The notes under the pieces were generated by a model. That model did not search any database and had not been told where the DNA came from. It saw only the letters and a list, made by a program, of their open reading frames with translations. This document shows, piece after piece, positions 15,275 through 23,847 of a DNA stretch of 34,689 bases. Origin of the DNA: Thiorhodococcus mannitoliphagus (GTDB lineage Bacteria; Pseudomonadota; Gammaproteobacteria; Chromatiales; Chromatiaceae); contig NZ_JAAIJR010000054.1 of NCBI RefSeq assembly GCF_010915725.1, forward strand, positions 1 through 34,689, read 5' to 3'. A program made the position numbers and the translations under genes. The number at the start of each line of letters is the position of its first letter. Positions within the stretch are counted from its first letter, which is position 1.

Positions 15275-16456
15275 ATGCCGCGCCGCATCCTACCGATCCT
15301 GATTTTCGCCGTCGGAATCGGCACCTTCTTGGTGCTGAAGGAAACCCGCCCTGTCCCCATCGCCGTCGTGCCGAAGGAGCGCATTTGGCGCGTCGAGGTC
15401 ACGCAGGCCGATCTGGCGGAGCATCGGCCCATCCTCTCGCTGTTCGGCCGCATCGAGGCGCCGGATCGCGTGCGCGCCGCGGCCCCGGTCGCCGGCCGTC
15501 TCATCGAGATCAACGTCCGAGACGGCGACCTGGTGTCCAAGGGCGAGCTGCTGGCCAAGCTGGATCCGCGCGATCTCTTGCCGCGACTCGAGAAGGCCAA
15601 GGCCGACCTCGAGAAAGAGCGCCTGCAGCTGGTCCATGATCAGGAAGCCTTGGAGCAGGAGCGCAAGATCCTGGAGCTGGGACGACTCGCCGTGGAGCGC
15701 GCGAACACGGTACAAGCCAAGAAGCTGGCATCCCTGTCCAGTGTCGACGAAGCCAGAGAGCAATACGCGCGAGCCCAATTGGCCGTCACGCTGCGCGAGC
15801 AGTCGATTGCCGCGCATCCGGCGCGCCTCTCCGCCCTGGAGGCCGCCTATGCAGAGGCTGAACGCGATGCTGCGCGCGGCACCATCACCGCGCCCTTCGA
15901 AGGACGCATCGGCCTCGTCGAGGCCGCAGCAGGCGACCAGCTGCAGCCGAACGAGACCATACTCACCCTCTACCCGCTCGAAGGACTCTATATCCGCGCC
16001 AAGATACCTGGCGCCTTCAGCGACGAGCTGCGCGAGGCACTGCAGGACGGCGCGCGCCTCGAAGCCAAGGGGCTCTATGCAGGCCAGCCCATATCGGCCG
16101 TCCTAGAGCGACTCTCGGGGGAGGCCGATGCCAGAGGCGTGGATGCCCTGCTCCGTCTCGCACCAGGGAGCAACGCCCCCTTGGGTGCCTTCGTCAGCCT
16201 GCAACTCGAGCGCCCCGCGACAGCCAATAGCATCGCATTGCCCTTTGCCGCCCTGCACGGTGGTGACCGCATCTTCGTCGTCCAGGACGGCCGTCTAAAA
16301 GGCATCAGAGTTCAGCGGCTCGGCGAACTGGTCGAGCCGGACACCGGGCAAGATCTGGTGCTGGTGCGGGCGCCGGAACTGAAGTCTGGTGATCAGGTGA
16401 TGATCACCCACCTGCCCCACGCGGTCGAAACCCTCAAGGTGGAGCCACTGCAGTGA
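15275..16456 (+). CDS. RND efflux periplasmic adaptor (membrane fusion protein)
   Basis: Periplasmic adaptor linking an RND inner-membrane pump to an outer-membrane channel. The 393-residue product has an N-terminal anchor helix (about 5-21, ILPILIFAVGIGTFLV), a biotinyl/lipoyl-like half-motif (VAGRLIEINVRDGDLVSKGELLAKLD, about 72-97), a coiled-coil hairpin (about 103-190, rich in E/K/Q), the second lipoyl half (TITAPFEGRIGLVEAAAGDQLQPNETI) and beta-barrel domains. I chose the ATG at 15275 (MPRRILPILIF) because it puts the anchor at the N-terminus; the frame opens earlier at 15218. Its TGA overlaps the pump's GTG start. No outer-membrane factor gene is nearby, so a shared TolC is likely. Substrate unknown. 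Confidence 0.9.
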   Translation: MPRRILPILIFAVGIGTFLVLKETRPVPIAVVPKERIWRVEVTQADLAEHRPILSLFGRIEAPDRVRAAAPVAGRLIEINVRDGDLVSKGELLAKLDPRDLLPRLEKAKADLEKERLQLVHDQEALEQERKILELGRLAVERANTVQAKKLASLSSVDEAREQYARAQLAVTLREQSIAAHPARLSALEAAYAEAERDAARGTITAPFEGRIGLVEAAAGDQLQPNETILTLYPLEGLYIRAKIPGAFSDELREALQDGARLEAKGLYAGQPISAVLERLSGEADARGVDALLRLAPGSNAPLGAFVSLQLERPATANSIALPFAALHGGDRIFVVQDGRLKGIRVQRLGELVEPDTGQDLVLVRAPELKSGDQVMITHLPHAVETLKVEPLQ

Positions 16457-19400
16457 GCGAGGGACTGATCGCGGTCTTCGCCCGCCACAAGCTGCTGGCC
16501 AACCTCCTCATGGGGTTGATCTTCATCCTGGGAGGCATCGCCCTCACGCGGATGAACATCCAGTTCTTCCCAACCTTCGCGCTGGATTTCGTCAGTGTGC
16601 GCGTGGTTTGGAGCGGAGCCTCCGCCGAGGATGTGGAGCGCGCCATCGTCATCCCGCTCGAAGAGCGGCTCAAGACGGTCGACGGCCTGAAGAAGCTCAC
16701 CTCGACCTCCAGTCAAGGCATCGCAAGCCTTTCCCTGGAGCTGCAAGACGGCACGGATCCCCTCCTCGCCCTGGACCAGGCGCGCCAACGCGTCGACGAG
16801 TTCCGCAACTTGCCGCAGGAAGCGGAGACCCCGCAAATCAGCCGCGTCTCGCGCTATGAGTCGGTCGCCAGACTGCTGGTCTCCGGCCCAAGCCTGGCCG
16901 AGCTTCGCCCCTGGGTCCGCCAATTCGAGCGCGAGCTACTGGCGCGCGGCATCGACCGCGTGGATATCACCGGCCTGCCCGAGGAGCGCATTGCCATCGA
17001 GGTGCCGGGCCGAGTGCTCGAGACACTCGGCCTCTCGCTCGATGGCATCGGCGAGCAAGTGTCGCGCCTGGCCCGCGACATCCCCTCAGGGATCGCCGGC
17101 GAGGCGGACGGCGCGCGTGAGCTGCGCAGCCTGGAGCAACGGCGCGACCCAGTCGCCTTCGAGGACCTGCCGATCGTCAGCAGCGACCGCAGCCTGGTCA
17201 GACTGGGGGACGTCGCGACCATCGTGCGTGAGGCGCGCCCCGCCAGCCTGACGCTCTCCGCAGTCCAGGCCGAGGGGGCGCGCGAGCAATTGGACGACGG
17301 CCCCGCGACCGTGGAGCTGCTGGTCCAGCGCGCCGAGCAGGGCCACTCGCTCAAGGCCGCCAAGGTCTTCGAGGCCTGGCTGAAAGACACCCGCCCAACG
17401 CTGCCGCCAGCCATCGAACTCCAGGTCTTCGATGCCAGCTGGGAGAGCATCAAGGACCGCATCGATCTCCTCACCTACAACGGTCTGCAAGGCCTCACGC
17501 TGGTCTTGCTGATGCTCTACATCTTCTTGCCGGGACGGGTCGCCTTCTGGGTGGCCATGGGCATTCCGACCGCCTATCTGGCGGCGCTAACGCTACTCTG
17601 GGCCTTCGGCGGCACCATCAACATGATCAGCCTCTTCGGTCTGCTGTTGACGCTCGGCATCATCGACGACGACGCCATCGTGATCGGCGAGCATGCGGAG
17701 GCCAAGTACCGCCAGGGCCTCCCGCCCGCCGAGGCGGCAATCGCCGGGGCGCGCCGCATGTTCTGGCCGGTGGCGGCATCGGCCTTGACCACGGTCGCCG
17801 CCTTCCTGCCATTGATGCTGGTCGGCGGCATCATGGGCAACATCCTGGGAGACATCCCTTTCGTCGCCATCATGGTGCTCATCGCCTCGCTGGTCGAGGT
17901 CTTCCTGGTCATGCCCGCTCATCTGCGCTCAGCCTTCGAGCATCACGCCGAATCCAGGGTTCCGCGCTGGCGGCAGCGCGTGAACGCTGGCTTCGATCGC
18001 TTCCGGGACAATGTCTATCGCCCGCTCGTCGTCTGGGCGCTGCACTGGCGCGGCGTCACCGTGAGTCTGGTGGTCGTGCTCATGATGCTCGCCGTCGGAC
18101 TCATCGCCGGTGGACGCGTGCAGTTCGTCTTCTTCCCAACGCCCGAGTCGCAGATCGTCTTTGCCAACGCGACCTTCGTTGCAGGCACGCCGCGCGAGCA
18201 CACCGCGACCTTCCTCAACGAGCTGGAGCGGGCCTTGATCGAGACCGAGGCAGAGCTTGGCGACGGACTCGTCGAGGCAGCGGTCGCACGGCTGGGGTCA
18301 ACGGTTGCCGTGGACGTCGGCGGTGGCGGACAGGGCGATCAACTCGCCTCCGTGCAGGTGCAGCTGGTGCCTTCTGAAGACCGCGATGTCCGCAATGAGC
18401 AGTTCCTGGCGACCTGGCGTAAGAATGTGCGCATGCCGGCCGGCCTGGAGAGCCTGGTCGTGTCTTCACGGCGGGCCGGACCACCGGGCCGCGACCTGAC
18501 CTTGCGCCTGACCGGAGACGATGCCGACAAGCTCAAGGACGCCGCACTCCAACTGGCGCAAAGTCTGGAGAGCGTGCCTGGCGTCTCCGACATGGTCGAC
18601 GACATGCCCTATGGACGCGAGCAGCTCATCTACAAACTCACACCTGCCGGTCAGGCGCTGGGGCTGACCACGGAGACACTCGGCAAACAACTGCGCGCCG
18701 CCTTCGATGGGCATCTGGCTCAGCTGGTGCAAGTCGGCCAGGACGAGCTGGAGGTCCGCGTCCTGCTGCCGCGCGCCGAGCGCACACGCTTGAGCGCGCT
18801 GGAACAGCTACTCATCCGTGTCCCGGACGGCAGCTTCGTGCCGCTCACCACGGTCGCCTCATGGCAGACGCAGCGCGGGTTCGAGGCACTGCGCCACGCG
18901 GAAGGCCGACTCGCCGTCGAGGTATCAGCCGATATCGACCGGGCACTCAGCACGCCGGACAACGTGCGCGCAGCCGTCTCCAAGGAGCTGCTGCCGAAGC
19001 TCAAGCGCGAGTACGGGATCGACTACAGCTTCGAGGGACGCGCGGCCGACCAACGCGAGACGCTGGGAGACATGCGGCTTGGTCTCATCCTGGGGCTGGG
19101 GATGATCTATATGGTGATCGCGGCCGTGTTCGGCAGCTGGGGCTGGCCGCTGGTCGTCATGACCGCGATTCCGCTCGGGCTGGTCGGCGCGGTCGGCGGA
19201 CATTGGCTCCTGGGGCTCGATCTCACGCTGCTGTCGCTCTTCGGCCTCTTCGGCCTGGCCGGCATCGTGGTCAACAACGCCATCATCCTGGTCAGCATGT
19301 ATCACGAGCTGCGCGACGAGGGTATGGACATCGACAGCGCCCTCGTCGAGGCGGCGGTCTCGCGTCTGCGCGCCATGCTGCTGACATCCGCCACCACGGT

Positions 19401-19635
19401 GGTCGGTCTAGGGCCGCTGATCTTCGAAACGAGCCTCCAGGCCCAGTTCCTGATCCCAATGGCGGTCTCGCTCGCCTTCGGCGTCGGCTTCTCGACCATC
19501 CTCGTGCTCATCTTCACCCCAGCCCTGCTCTCGCTCCACGAGAGCCTGCATGCGCGGGCGTCGCGGTTCTGGGCGTGGCTGATGGCGGACACCAAGACCG
19601 CGCCGACGACTCCAGGCCTTGACCTCGGCAAATGA
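16453..19635 (+). CDS. RND family efflux transporter permease
   Basis: Proton-driven inner-membrane pump of the AcrB/HAE-type RND superfamily. At 1060 residues it has the typical two-fold repeat: TM1 near 14-34, a large periplasmic loop (about 37-340), TM2-6 (about 340-480), a helix and TM7 (about 540-560), a second loop and TM8-12 (about 870-1030). The proton-relay aspartates are D406 and D407 in GIIDDDAIVIGE (TM4). At the TM10 position of AcrB's lysine 940 there is Asn in VVNNAIILVSM (N941/N942), as in many non-AcrB RND proteins. It starts at GTG (16453), overlapping the adaptor's TGA by four bases, so the two are translationally coupled. Drug, metal or lipid substrate cannot be told from sequence. 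Confidence 0.93.
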   Translation: MSEGLIAVFARHKLLANLLMGLIFILGGIALTRMNIQFFPTFALDFVSVRVVWSGASAEDVERAIVIPLEERLKTVDGLKKLTSTSSQGIASLSLELQDGTDPLLALDQARQRVDEFRNLPQEAETPQISRVSRYESVARLLVSGPSLAELRPWVRQFERELLARGIDRVDITGLPEERIAIEVPGRVLETLGLSLDGIGEQVSRLARDIPSGIAGEADGARELRSLEQRRDPVAFEDLPIVSSDRSLVRLGDVATIVREARPASLTLSAVQAEGAREQLDDGPATVELLVQRAEQGHSLKAAKVFEAWLKDTRPTLPPAIELQVFDASWESIKDRIDLLTYNGLQGLTLVLLMLYIFLPGRVAFWVAMGIPTAYLAALTLLWAFGGTINMISLFGLLLTLGIIDDDAIVIGEHAEAKYRQGLPPAEAAIAGARRMFWPVAASALTTVAAFLPLMLVGGIMGNILGDIPFVAIMVLIASLVEVFLVMPAHLRSAFEHHAESRVPRWRQRVNAGFDRFRDNVYRPLVVWALHWRGVTVSLVVVLMMLAVGLIAGGRVQFVFFPTPESQIVFANATFVAGTPREHTATFLNELERALIETEAELGDGLVEAAVARLGSTVAVDVGGGGQGDQLASVQVQLVPSEDRDVRNEQFLATWRKNVRMPAGLESLVVSSRRAGPPGRDLTLRLTGDDADKLKDAALQLAQSLESVPGVSDMVDDMPYGREQLIYKLTPAGQALGLTTETLGKQLRAAFDGHLAQLVQVGQDELEVRVLLPRAERTRLSALEQLLIRVPDGSFVPLTTVASWQTQRGFEALRHAEGRLAVEVSADIDRALSTPDNVRAAVSKELLPKLKREYGIDYSFEGRAADQRETLGDMRLGLILGLGMIYMVIAAVFGSWGWPLVVMTAIPLGLVGAVGGHWLLGLDLTLLSLFGLFGLAGIVVNNAIILVSMYHELRDEGMDIDSALVEAAVSRLRAMLLTSATTVVGLGPLIFETSLQAQFLIPMAVSLAFGVGFSTILVLIFTPALLSLHESLHARASRFWAWLMADTKTAPTTPGLDLGK

Positions 19636-19822
19636 CAACCAACTGACAGCCTTGCCTTGGCAGGGCCTTCACGACGTCCACCTTCCACTCGATGTTTGCA
19701 AACAGCTTCTAAAGCCGCCTGCGCAGAGACATCATGAAATTCGGCTCGCCGACCACAGATGAGTGACAAGCCTGTGCATTGACACACAGAACATCCCATT
19801 CAAACGAGGTCGATCGATCGAC

Positions 19823-20470
19823 ATGAAGACCCTGCTGATCATTCTTGCTTCGCTCGCATTGCTGGGGATCGCCGCGATGGCGGTCTTCGTCTTTGTCGTC
19901 CAGAACGTGGAGACACCGGACTATGAGGTGGTGCGCCAGGAAGGTCCCTTCGAAATCCGCCAATACCCGCCATTGGTGGTCGCCGAGGTGGCTCGCAAGG
20001 GCAGCCGCAAGGAGGCGCTGAGCGCGGGCTTCTCTCCACTCGCTGGCTATATCTTCGCCAAGGACCGCACGGGAGATCGGGTCGCCATGACCGCGCCTGT
20101 CACACAGCAGCCCGGTGAGAAGATCCCCATGACCGCGCCGGTGACCCAAGCGCAAACGGCCGAGGGTAGCTGGCGAGTGCGCTTCATCATGCCTTCGAGC
20201 TACGCGCTGGAGGCATTGCCGCCGCCAGCGGACCCGGATGTTCGGCTCCAAGAGCTGCCGCCGCAGCGGGTCGCGGCCGTCAGGTTCAGCGGCCGAACCA
20301 CGGACGCGGCCATCGCCGAACAAGAGGAGGCCTTACGAGCATGGCTGCAGGCGCAGGGCTTGTCAGCAGCGGACTCCCCGGTTTACGCCTATTACAACGA
20401 TCCCTTCACCCCGGGCTTCCTGCGCCGCAACGAGGTCCTCATTCGAGTCGCTGAAACCCAGAAGGGTTGA
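19823..20470 (+). CDS. SOUL/HBP-family haem-binding protein, membrane-anchored
   Basis: SOUL-domain protein of 215 residues; family members bind haem or porphyrin, and their bacterial role is poorly known. An N-terminal hydrophobic helix (about 3-26) is followed by YEVVRQEGPFEIRQYPPLVVAEV, the family's opening signature, then two MTAPV motifs (89-93 and 103-107) and YNDPFTPGFLRRNEVLI at the C-terminus, all characteristic of SOUL. The helix suggests a periplasmic, membrane-tethered protein. The ATG at 19823 was chosen because it begins the hydrophobic helix; the frame opens at 19763 with no better start. It lies 187 bp after the RND pump and is convergent with dedA. Confidence 0.9.
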   Translation: MKTLLIILASLALLGIAAMAVFVFVVQNVETPDYEVVRQEGPFEIRQYPPLVVAEVARKGSRKEALSAGFSPLAGYIFAKDRTGDRVAMTAPVTQQPGEKIPMTAPVTQAQTAEGSWRVRFIMPSSYALEALPPPADPDVRLQELPPQRVAAVRFSGRTTDAAIAEQEEALRAWLQAQGLSAADSPVYAYYNDPFTPGFLRRNEVLIRVAETQKG

Positions 20471-20493
20471 GCGACCTGCGGGATCATGCTGCA

Positions 20494-20787
20494 GCGATGC
20501 CACCCACAACGCCGACGGTGGAACCGCTGCGCGTTCCACCCTACAGGGTGATGCCGTCGCGATGGCCGGAGTGATGACCAACCCCGGAGTTCGACGACCC
20601 GCTGGTTTTTGAAGCCACTGAAGCCTTGACCTCAATCATAAACCCAGCCGGTAGGGCGGATGCCCGCAGGGCGATCCGCGAGCGATGCCAACCGCAACGC
20701 CGACGGTGGAACCGCTGCGCGTTCCACCCTACAGGGTGATGCCGTCGCGATGGCCGGAGTGTTGATCAACGCCGGAGAGTTCGGCGA
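20494..20787 (+). repeat. Pair of direct repeats with GGTGGAAC hairpins
   Basis: Two direct copies (20494-20596 and 20682-20787) are offset by 188 bp. About 67 bases, from CAACGCCGACGG to GGCCGGAGTG, look identical between them. Each holds a perfect 8-bp stem, GGTGGAAC/GTTCCACC, at 20517-20540 and 20705-20728. They fill the 357-bp space between the convergent SOUL and dedA genes, so they may end transcription from both sides. Sequence style is that of REP elements. Confidence 0.85.
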
Positions 20788-20827
20788 AAAGGCGCCCTCG
20801 GCTAGCGCCTGAATGGATGAGATCCAC

Positions 20828-21439
20828 TCAATCCGTCGACACCGGCTGGCGGCGCTGCCAGAGGTAGTAGGTCGCAAGGGTAAGGCCGACGAATGCCAGT
20901 GCTCCGCCAGTGACCAAGGGCAGGTTTTCCATGATGAGCTGCTCATTGCCACCGATGAAATAGCCCAGCGCCACGAGCACCGCCGACCAGAGGCCGGCCC
21001 CAACCCCGGTATAGAGCGCGAAGGTCCCGATCGGCATCCGACCGAGACCGGCCGGCAGTGAGACGAGTTGGCGAATGCCAGGAATCAACCGCCCGGTAAA
21101 GGTCGAGATCGCCCCGTGGCGCAAGAAAAAGGCATCTGTCTTGTGCAGCAAGGCTGGCCGCACGAAGAAATACTTGCCGTACCGCTCGAGAAAAGGACGC
21201 CCGACCAAGAGCGCAAACCCGTAGTTGATGAAGGCGCCCAGAAGACTTCCAAGGACAGCCGCAAGCATGATCATCGCCAGGTTCATGGACCCCTGATAGG
21301 CGAGATAGCCCGCTGGAATCAGGACCACCTCGCTGGGGAAAGGGATCAAGCTGGATTCTATGGACATGAGGACGAAGATACCCGCGTATCCCCACCCATC
21401 GACCGTCGCGAGAACCCAATCGACGAATTCATGCAGCAT
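20828..21439 (-). CDS. DedA family membrane protein
   Basis: DedA/SNARE-associated domain protein; members are implicated in lipid-carrier (undecaprenyl phosphate or phospholipid) flipping and proton-motive-force-dependent envelope homeostasis. The 203-residue product has several membrane helices, the FPSEVVLIPAGYLA motif (about 34-47) and GRLIPGIRQLVSLPAG, the conserved arginine/proline re-entrant motif. The ATG at 21439 (MLHEFVDWVL) has 13 bp to the upstream NSS transporter's stop, so the two are probably cotranscribed. The frame extends to 21547 inside the NSS gene, which I reject. Confidence 0.92.
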   Translation of the reverse strand: MLHEFVDWVLATVDGWGYAGIFVLMSIESSLIPFPSEVVLIPAGYLAYQGSMNLAMIMLAAVLGSLLGAFINYGFALLVGRPFLERYGKYFFVRPALLHKTDAFFLRHGAISTFTGRLIPGIRQLVSLPAGLGRMPIGTFALYTGVGAGLWSAVLVALGYFIGGNEQLIMENLPLVTGGALAFVGLTLATYYLWQRRQPVSTD

Positions 21440-21452
21440 GCGAGCGCTCCCG

Positions 21453-22868
21453 CTAAATGATACCAATGGCGTTGAAGAAAACGATGGCGACCAGCAGCGG
21501 TGAAATGTAGCGCACCAACAGCGACCAGGTCTTGTAGCCCATGCCATCGCGCATGCGAAGCTCGTCCATCGAGGCCGAGCGCGACATGATCCAGCCGGCG
21601 AAAAGCGCGATGAAGAGCCCGCCGAGCGGCAGCAAGATGTTGGCGGTCAGGTAGTCCAGCAAGTCGAAGATCGTCTTACCAAAGAGCTGGAACTCCTCGC
21701 CTGACAGCAGGTTAAAGGAGAGCACCGTGCCGATGCCAAGGATCCAGGCAAGAACCCCCATGAGCACCGCAGCTGAAACACGTTTCATGCCGTGATTCTC
21801 GACCAGCCAGGCCACTGCCGGCTCGATGAGCGAGATGGCCGAAGACCAAGCCGCAAAGACCAACAACAAGAAAAACAGGGTTCCGAAGAACTGACCGCCC
21901 GGCATGGCGCCGAAGGCAATCGGCAGCGTCTGGAAGATGAGACCGGGTCCGGCCGCCGCCTCCAGACCGTTGGAGAAGACGATTGGAAAGATGGCCATCC
22001 CCGCCAGCAAGGCAACTGCGGTATCCGCGGCTACGATGGCGAAGGTCGCACGCGCGATCGAGGCATTGGCGGGCATGTAGGATCCGTAGACCATGATGGC
22101 GCCCATGCCTAGGCTCAGGGTGAAAAAGGCGTGACCGAGCGCCACCAGCATGGGCTCGCCGGTGAAGCGACACTGCTCCACACCAGCCGCAGTCACCTCG
22201 CAGTGATAGAAGACCTTTTCGAAGTTCGGACTGAAGAGAAAGTCGAGCCCCTCGGAGAAGGCACCGAGACTCATCGCATAGCCGACCAGGACCAACAGGA
22301 GGACGAAGAGTGCCGGCATGAGAAAGGTCACGGCCTTTTCGAGACCACCGCGCACCCCCCGAGCCACCACGACCATGGTCATGACCATGAAGATGCTGTG
22401 CCAGGCAAGCACGGACAGCGGCGCGCTCAAGAAACCGTCGAACTGAGCGGCGATCGTCTCTGCGGTGGCGCCGTTGAAGGCCCCGGAAGCGGCGCGAAAG
22501 ACATAGGCGAGCGCCCATCCGGCAATGACGCTGTAGTAAGAAAGGATCAGAAATCCGGTGATGACACCGCCCCAGCCAAGCAGCGACCAAGCAGGATGCG
22601 CCTGCTCGTCCTGCACCAGGGAGCGCATGGTGTTGATCGGACTCTGTCGCCCGCGCCGGCCCAGCAGGATCTCCGCGATCATGATGGGGACACCGATCAA
22701 GGCGATGCACACGAGGTAGACGAGCACGAATGCCCCGCCGCCGTTCTCGCCGGTAATGTAGGGAAACTTCCAGATGTTGCCCAGCCCCACGGCGGAGCCA
22801 ACCGCGGCCAGGATGAAAATGAACCTGGATGACCATTGGCCATGAATCGAGCTTCGCTTTTCCGTCAT
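21453..22868 (-). CDS. Sodium-dependent transporter, NSS (SNF) family
   Basis: Neurotransmitter:sodium symporter family; bacterial members such as LeuT, MhsT and TnaT import amino acids with sodium. The 471-residue product has about 11-12 membrane helices. TM1 carries AAVGSAVGLGNIWKFPYITGENGGG (21-45) with the unwound GLGNIWKFPY region that binds substrate and sodium. I chose the ATG at 22868 (MTEKRSSIHGQWSSRF) because AGGGG lies ten bases before it; the ATG at 22889 would add seven residues and has no ribosome binding site. The substrate is not predictable beyond amino-acid-like. It is the first gene of a two-gene unit with dedA. Confidence 0.93.
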   Translation of the reverse strand: MTEKRSSIHGQWSSRFIFILAAVGSAVGLGNIWKFPYITGENGGGAFVLVYLVCIALIGVPIMIAEILLGRRGRQSPINTMRSLVQDEQAHPAWSLLGWGGVITGFLILSYYSVIAGWALAYVFRAASGAFNGATAETIAAQFDGFLSAPLSVLAWHSIFMVMTMVVVARGVRGGLEKAVTFLMPALFVLLLVLVGYAMSLGAFSEGLDFLFSPNFEKVFYHCEVTAAGVEQCRFTGEPMLVALGHAFFTLSLGMGAIMVYGSYMPANASIARATFAIVAADTAVALLAGMAIFPIVFSNGLEAAAGPGLIFQTLPIAFGAMPGGQFFGTLFFLLLVFAAWSSAISLIEPAVAWLVENHGMKRVSAAVLMGVLAWILGIGTVLSFNLLSGEEFQLFGKTIFDLLDYLTANILLPLGGLFIALFAGWIMSRSASMDELRMRDGMGYKTWSLLVRYISPLLVAIVFFNAIGII

Positions 22869-23144
22869 GAGGTCAGCGCCCCTGGTCATGAGATAGCATC
22901 AGCGCGCCATTTTCCGTGAAGGCGCAGAGCGGAACAAGGCATGAGCGGGCGGAATTCACGCCTCGAGGTGAGCGCGCAGTATCGGCCACTGCGCTTGGGT
23001 GCCAGCGGGATCGCAGGCGAGAGCAAGCAGCATCAACTGCCGGGGCGTCCTGCTCACCCGCTGGCTGTGCCGCGCGAGGACCCTTCGCCCATAGGGATCG
23101 CACCGCCTTTGCGCAGCCATCTTGTTGGAGATCGGCAGAGCCGT

Positions 23145-23705
23145 TCAGAGGGGAACGAAGCTGACGACCGGATTGCCCGGGGTCAGCTCGGCTGCGCCCT
23201 GACCATCCGGCATCAGGTACCGGACGAGCGCGCGCTCCAGCGCTGGAAAACCCATGAAAAGGCCGAGCGCGGCGCTGTCGAGCGCCTCGGGCCGTGCGCA
23301 CTCGAAGCGATACTCCGCCGAGATCTCCACTCTTGCAGGCCCATCTCTAGTCGTCGACTTCCCCGACCTAACCGCATCCGGCAGGTCGGTGTCGACCTTG
23401 GCCTTGACCAGCCGACAGCCCGCCTTGGTATTGAAGCGGATCATGCCGTCACCAGCCGCAAGGTTCTCCCGCGCCAACTTCAAGGTTTCCGATTCCACTT
23501 GCGTCCGCGGCGCGGACTCGAAACCGAGCATGGTCGCGGCCGGGGCGAAAAGCCCGACAATGACGTGACTCCCTTCGATGGTGAATTTGAGATTGGCGAT
23601 GCCATGAACATAGGGCCGCCCCTTACCTTCGGCGTGCGCGCACAGGCCCTCGCTAGCAATCAGCATCGCCGCAACGCCAATCCTCCAAAGGGGCTTACTC
23701 AGCAT
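23145..23705 (-). CDS. zrgA: ZrgA/DUF2796 family periplasmic protein
   Basis: Secreted protein of the DUF2796/ZrgA family, linked in Vibrio to zinc acquisition. 186 residues: signal peptide about 1-25 (cleavage near AHA-EG), the VHGIANL opening (33-39), ESAPRT (63-68) with the GFE before it, and two family cysteines, C97 in AGCRLV and C136 in YRFECARPEAL, then LTPGNPVVSF. Typical members carry a His/Asp-rich loop before the EYRFEC segment. Here that region (about 101-125) has no histidine, so metal binding through a His-rich loop is doubtful. It lies downstream of znuC-znuB on the same strand, which supports the zinc assignment. Confidence 0.75.
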   Translation of the reverse strand: MLSKPLWRIGVAAMLIASEGLCAHAEGKGRPYVHGIANLKFTIEGSHVIVGLFAPAATMLGFESAPRTQVESETLKLARENLAAGDGMIRFNTKAGCRLVKAKVDTDLPDAVRSGKSTTRDGPARVEISAEYRFECARPEALDSAALGLFMGFPALERALVRYLMPDGQGAAELTPGNPVVSFVPL

Positions 23706-23832
23706 CGGCTGGCTCCGACTTCGCGGGTGTTGAAGAGTCGCGGGTGTTGAATGCGTGGCTGGGGCGCCCGCCGCGCTTGCGGCAGAGGGTGTCCGCCTTG
23801 CGCGGGCCGAGGTCGATGCGCTTGGAGTCCAT
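23695..23832 (-). CDS. Possible small protein between znuB and zrgA
   Basis: A 45-residue frame starting MDSKRIDLGPRKADTLCRKR, 15 bp after the znuB stop and in the same frame, and overlapping the first 11 bases of zrgA. It is basic with one cysteine. I do not recognise it. It contains the two 14-bp direct repeats noted separately. It may be a translationally coupled leader peptide or simply non-coding spacer. Confidence 0.25.
   Translation of the reverse strand: MDSKRIDLGPRKADTLCRKRGGRPSHAFNTRDSSTPAKSEPADAE
23721..23751. repeat. Two 14-bp direct repeats before zrgA
   Basis: TCGCGGGTGTTGAA occurs at 23721-23734 and 23738-23751, a 17-base period, ending 16 bases upstream of the zrgA ATG on the minus strand. 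This could be a tandem operator or a local duplication. Confidence 0.6.
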
Positions 23833-23847
23833 CCGCGTGCAATCCAG

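Noticed and set aside
18861-19622. 253-residue frame inside the RND pump gene
   Set aside because: Same-strand shadow frame of a gene with intact RND motifs.
21712-22836. 374-residue frame in the NSS transporter
   Set aside because: Alternative frame of the same strand, Arg/His-rich, no membrane helices.
22941-23750. 269-residue frame antisense to zrgA
   Set aside because: No ribosome site or domain; the minus strand has a signal peptide and family motifs.
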